NCBI GenBank assembly: GCA_019914945.1
Contig: CM034101.1
Span: 18,177,188-18,241,187, forward strand
Direction: 5' to 3'
DNA: 64,000 nucleotides
DNA from: Typha latifolia
Lineage: Eukaryota; Streptophyta; Magnoliopsida; Poales; Typhaceae
This document shows positions 59,333 to 64,000 of the stretch, piece after piece. The stretch's first letter is position 1, and each line of letters begins with the position of its first letter. A program made the position numbers and the translations under genes. The notes under the pieces are model-generated. The model was given only the letters and a program-made list of their open reading frames with translations, was not told where the DNA came from and made no database searches.

Positions 59333-61960
59333 ATGAGCAGTTGCAGAGCCAAAAATTTCCGCCGTCGATCCGAGACTGGGGATGCTAATGGCGAGGAGAA
59401 ACCGAGCCCGAAACCAAGCACCACCGCCTCCATTTCTACGAATAGTAGAAACCAAGCCCCACCCGCTGCAAAATCCAAGAGTTAGAAACCGCAGGGCCCA
59501 AAGCGCCTCAGTTTCGCAGACGACGACGAGGAGGAAGACGACAGCTTTGCATTGCCTGGCCTGCCCACCCGAAAACTCTCATCGGCCGCCTCCGTTCATA
59601 CGCTCAGTGCATCAAAAGATCGGTCAAAGAGTTTGAGTTCTGTCCCTCTAATACCTTCCAATGTTCAGCCGCAGACTGGCGAGTACACCAAGGAGAGGCT
59701 CCGCGAGCTCCAGAAGAATGCCCGGCCCCTCGGCAGTTTGCCAAAACCCCAAACGACCATGTCTTTCTCGGAGACCAAATCCCAGAAGTCCTACCGATGA
59801 TACAGAGAAAGGTAGGAAGTTGCCAGTGATACCTGATCAGGCAACAATTAATGCTATCCGGGCCAAGAGGCAGCAGCTGCAGCAACCGCACCGCCCATTG
59901 CCTGATTTCATATCCCTTGACAGCAGTGGTATGATAAGTAGTCGCGCATCTGCAGGTGGTTCCAGTGATGAAGAAGACAATGATTTGCAAGGCAGAATTG
60001 CTATGTTCGAAGGCAAAAATGCAGATGTCGGGCCAAAGAAGGGTGTTTATACAAGTATCAAGGAGAAGGTTCCTTCAGCTGTTAATGGTGGATTTCAAGA
60101 GGTTGGTGTTGGTGATGGTGATGAAGATGAGGAGAGGAAATGGGAGGAAGAGCAGTTCAGGAAGGGTCTAGGCAGGAGGCTTGATGAAACTTCTGCACAG
60201 AGAGGAAGTACCAGCACTCCTGCTGTTGCATCATTGCAGCCACAGCCTTCCGTCAATGCAGCAGTTGCCCATCGTTCATTGCTCAGCGGCTTGCCTCTTG
60301 GGGGTTCTGTTGTCATCACACGGAGTGCAGAGGTCATGTCTATCGCACAACAAGCAGAGATTGCGACGCGAGCCCTGCAGGAGAACATCAGTAAGCTTAG
60401 GGAATCTCATAAGACTACCTTGAATTCTTTGGTCAGGGCAGATACGCATATCTCAGAGGCACTTTCGGAGATATCTACCCTGGAGGAGTCTCTGGAAGCC
60501 ACTGACAAGAAGTATGTCTTCATGCAACAACTCTGTGATTTTATCTCTGTCATGTGTGATTTCTTAAATGACAAGGCATTCTACATAGAAGAATTGGAAG
60601 AACAGATGTAGAAGTTGCATGAAAAGCGGGCACTAGCTGTTTCAGAAAGGCGATCAGCTGACTTTGTCGAAGAAGGAAATGAGATGGAAGCTGCTGTTAG
60701 TGCAGCAATTCAAGTCCTAAGGGCGGGCTCTGGATCAGCGTACATCTTAGCTGCCGGTGGAACTAGATGAATTTGGTAGAGATATCAATCTTAAAAAGCT
60801 CATGGACTTTACTCGAAGGGCTGAGTATAGACAGCGAAGAATAGCTCGGTCTGAATCTAAAAGAATGTTATCCATGGGGAAGAATAATGTCTGTGAGCAG
60901 ATTGAAGGGGAACTGAGCACTGATGAGAGTGATAGTGAGAGTGATGCATGCCTATCTAGCCGCAACGAGTTGCTCCTAACTGCTGAACAGATTTTCAGTG
61001 ATGCATCTGAAGAGTACTCCAACCTTAAAATTGTCAAGGAAAAGTTTGAAGGATGGAAAAATCAATACTCATCAACTTACCGAGATGCTTATGTATCGTT
61101 AAGTGTGCCCGCCTTGTTCACTCCCTATGTGAGATTGGACCTTCTGAAGTGGGACCCTCTCTACGATACAATAGATTTCTTTGACATGGAGTGGCACAGG
61201 CTACTTTTTAACTATGGGCTGCCAGGAAAAGTTCACGACTTTGATCCTGATGATGCTGATGCGAATCTTATCCCAGAACTAGTGGAGAAGGTAGCTCTTT
61301 CAATATTGCACCATGAAATTGCACACTGCTGGGACATCTTGAGCACCCAAAGGACTAAAAATGCTGTTTTTGCAACTAACATGGTGGTTAATTATGTTCC
61401 AAGTTCAAGTAGGGCTTTGCACGAATTGTTGGCAGTTGTTGGTAGACGTTTGACTGAGGCCATTTCCAGTCTTAATGTACCGTCTTGGGGTACAGTGGTC
61501 ACAAATGCTGTGCCAGGTGCTGCACAGTTTGCAGCATATAGGTTTGGTATGTCTGTTCGTCTGCTAGGAAATATCTGCTTGTGGAAAAATATTATAGCAC
61601 TTCCAGTTTTAGAGAAGCTTGCTCTGGAAGAGTTGTTGAGGGGAAAACTTCTGCCTCATGTCAAGAGCATTATATCGAATATTCATGATGCTATCACGAG
61701 GACAGAGAGAATTTGTTGTATCACTATCAGGAGTTTGGTCTGGTCCAGAGGTCACAGTAGATCCTACTCGGAAGTTGCAGCCTCTAGCGGATTTTGTGGC
61801 AGAACTAGGAAACAAATTGGAGAAGCGGCGTGCATCAGGTGTAAGTGAGGAAGATGCTCGTCTCCTTGCCCGTCGTTTAAAGAACACGTTGGTTGCTCTG
61901 AATGAGTACGACAAAGCCAGAGCAATGTTGAGGACCTTTCAACTCAAGGAAGCATTATGA
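59333..61960 (+). pseudogene. ILP1: Intronless, broken copy of ILP1/GCFC (PAXBP1-like)
   Basis: The sequence reads continuously along the ILP1 (GCF C-terminal) family from the N-terminus (SCRAKNFRRRSE, KRLSFADDDEEE, GEYTKERLRELQKNARPL) to the C-terminus (LARRLKNTLVALNEYDKARA, ending FQLKEAL). Recognisable blocks in between are WEEEQFRKGLGRR, KKYVFMQQLCDFIS, LSTDESDSE, VPALFTPYVRLDLLKWDPL, NLIPELVEKVA and YRFGMSVRLLGNICLWK. No introns interrupt 2.6 kb. Breaks seen: stop TAG at 59483-59485, a frame change near 59790, stop TAG at 60609-60611 (CAG expected), a deletion with frame change near 60750, and a frame change near 61713. ILP1 is a nuclear protein of spliceosome disassembly that also affects endoreduplication. 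This copy is a processed pseudogene by all signs. I saw no poly-A tail or target duplication. Confidence 0.85.
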
Positions 61961-63325
61961 GGCCTTATGCACAGGTCTGAAGATATTCCTATTGCATCTT
62001 TATAGCGGTTCAGATCCTCAATTTCTTATCTCAAGATAACTGTGTACTTTTTTGGTTAATCCATGCCCATTGCTAGGAAACAACATATTTTAGAAGAGGG
62101 GGGGTTGCAGTAAGTCGAAACATCAAGTTTCCAGTTTTGTAGTTTGTATGTTGTCAGGTTAATTTTAGGTCATTAGAGCTTTGGATACCAGGGGGACAGG
62201 GGCCAAGCAATGTGAAAACCGGAGGGTTAGTATTTTCAGTCTCCACACCGGAATTGATATTCTGTATAGAATCTAGTCTTAGTTTTCTTGTCAGAAATAC
62301 CCATAGAGGTTCTTCATTTGAAATCCCTTGCCAGAAATAAGCTACTTGTAAGGGATATGCATGGCTGCATGTCCTTATATTTCAGGAATAATTAAAATTA
62401 TTAGGAACTAGTCATAGATATTCTTTATCTGATTGATTCAGATAGAATCTTGCGTATTATTAAATCTTTCTTGTGGAAAAATTCCTCATGAGACCTATGT
62501 GGTACTCAGTTTCATTTCCACAGAGCTCTGCAGAGAATTTATCTGAATATTCGAAGGAACTCAGGAAAGATCTGATGGAAGATGTTATTACTCTTTGGGC
62601 CTACTCGCAATTGTTGTCTTTGGGATTTTCTGGACTCCAGGTCTCCAGTTCATGGCCGAACTCTCGCATCTCCAAATTCCGAGCTCATATGTATTGTAGT
62701 ACAAGCAACATAATAAAGAGTTTTACGAACGGCAGCGAACTATAATCTCTTACAGTTGAATTATCAAAAAATTTCAATCATCTTGTTATCTCACAAATAC
62801 AATCTTGACTTACCCCGGATGAACAAAATGGAACCGTCCCAACCAGAATATTACAAACAAAAAAGAATACTCCGAAGAACAATAATAGTGATCTGGTGCT
62901 CGGATTTGCAAAAGCTAAAATGGATAGTGCGGCAGTTTATAACTGCAGAAATGATTTAAGAAATGACCACTATCTTTACATTTCTTAACAAATGACCAAT
63001 ATCTTTCCGAGTACAGTCTTAACTCCAGTAACAGAGCAGCTGTCAGGGGACAAAATAGAATAGCTTACGTTATACGAAACATTTTCCAACAAAGAACCCG
63101 ATAAGGGAATAGTAGCTAAACTCAATATGCAGCCACAAAGATTTCTCCGAGTTGTAACATGCAGCAACCAGAATAACAAGTTGCAAACTCAAATCTCTTT
63201 TTACAGTCACAGCAAGTATTATTCATTCAACCAACAGTAATAGATCCCATCTATACATTATACGGTTCTCAATAAATCCAGCTAATACTTGAAATGCCCA
63301 AATCGCGGAACTTAGCAGGATACTC
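61961..63325. other. Intergenic, no gene recognised
   Basis: Sequence following the ILP1 copy, then AT-rich DNA. The last part before 63325 is probably the 3' UTR of the alternative oxidase gene. A 90-codon frame at 62473-62745 has no motif. Confidence 0.45.
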
Positions 63326-64000
63326 TCAGTGATAATCGAGAGGCGCCGGCGTCTGCTTCAACTCCATGCCTTGGTAATGAATGTCCTGCAAAATGATTTT
63401 TAAAAATAATAAGATTAAGAATACGTATAGAGATCCAATATAACCCATTTCGCCACAGGGATAGTGATCAGTTGGTTACACAAACTCGTACTGTCTGAAA
63501 AAATTTCGGATTTAAATCCCAATAACAACTACATCAATATTGGGTAAAACACTATTAAGTTCTCACTTCCACTTAAAAGATAAATCCAACCCACCCCATT
63601 CCAAAAAAAGTGGGAGTTAATTAAGCATACCGATGCGAAGTGGTTGACGTCGCGGTGATGCGCCTCATCAGCACGGACGACGGTGACGACGTCCTTTAGA
63701 GTAGCGTCCGCCGGAAGGCGCCAATAGTCGACGGCGATGGCGGGGGCCGGAACATTCTCGATCTTACCAGCCTCGAGGTCTTTGAGGAACTCGGTGTAGG
63801 AATGGATAGCCTCCTCTTCCAGATATCCCACGACGCGGTGGGCGAACTTGGGAGAGAGGAGGTAGCCCACGAAGTAGGCGTTGAAGAAGACGCCCTGCAC
63901 GGCGATGACGAGGGCTCGCTCGTACCACCGGGGCTTCGCCACCTCCATGAACGTCATCAGATGCATCCGCTCGTTCTCGGCTTCTTCGAGAAGGACTCGG
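63326..64000 (-). CDS. AOX: Alternative oxidase, 3' part (gene runs off the right edge)
   Basis: Exons 64000-63631 (partial) and 63385-63326. The terminal exon of 20 codons encodes [19 protein letters not shown] and the stop. The visible part contains the diiron site of plant alternative oxidase: [17 protein letters not shown], the [11 protein letters not shown] helix and [11 protein letters not shown] supply the Glu and His ligands. The hydrophobic stretch [19 protein letters not shown] is the membrane-associated part. The enzyme sits on the matrix side of the inner mitochondrial membrane and passes electrons from ubiquinol to oxygen, bypassing complexes III and IV. The intron is 245 bases with ATCG|GTATGC and TGCAG|GAC borders. 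The N-terminal half, including the targeting peptide and the regulatory cysteines, is outside the window, so AOX1 versus AOX2 cannot be decided. Confidence 0.95.

Overview
The window is nuclear DNA of a flowering plant. The genes are widely spaced and intron-rich, introns have GT-AG or GC-AG borders, intergenic DNA is AT-rich with many GA/CT and TA microsatellites, promoters carry telobox-like AAACCCTA motifs, and all recognisable proteins are plant families. A non-grass monocot is my guess, but nothing here proves it.

Layout. (1) 1-10.6 kb: two identical tRNA-Ser(GCT) genes in opposite orientation. They lie inside a diverged inverted duplication that also holds the 5' end of a transcription unit. 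Between them is a small two-exon LEA gene (minus). After the right arm comes a small split gene of unknown function (plus). (2) 10.6-30.4 kb: a cluster of four wall-associated receptor kinase (WAK) genes, oriented minus, plus, minus, minus. All share a three-exon plan with a 159-nt EGF exon bounded by phase-1 introns. WAK-1 and WAK-3 have nearly the same kinase exon but diverged ectodomains. WAK-2 is a non-RD kinase. WAK-4 has a one-base frameshift in the kinase. Between WAK-3 and WAK-4 lie a displaced promoter copy, the promoter of a lost WAK gene cut off at its start codon, and a roughly 2.5-kb LTR-like repeat. (3) 31.6-34.7 kb: a minisatellite-bearing reading frame, an intact F-box gene and a decayed F-box copy. 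(4) 35.7-53.7 kb: housekeeping-type genes: a PWWP-domain protein (minus), divergent from a phospholipid scramblase-like gene (plus), then a CobW/ZNG1-type metallochaperone GTPase (plus). The last two each contain a GC-AG intron. (5) 53.7-64 kb: a MYB-CC (PHR1-like) transcription factor (plus), an intronless, broken copy of ILP1/GCFC (plus), and the 3' end of a mitochondrial alternative oxidase gene (minus) running off the right edge.

Apart from the WAK cluster, which looks like one receptor family evolving by duplication, exchange and loss, the neighbours show no shared pathway. I reconstructed exon borders by eye from reading phase, splice signals and family knowledge. The scramblase, CobW, MYB-CC, PWWP, LEA and three WAK models close in frame from ATG to stop. 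I found no convincing novel biological system. The most informative oddities are the tRNA inverted duplication, the WAK kinase/ectodomain contrast, the promoter relic cut at a start codon, the ILP1 retrocopy and the two GC-AG introns.
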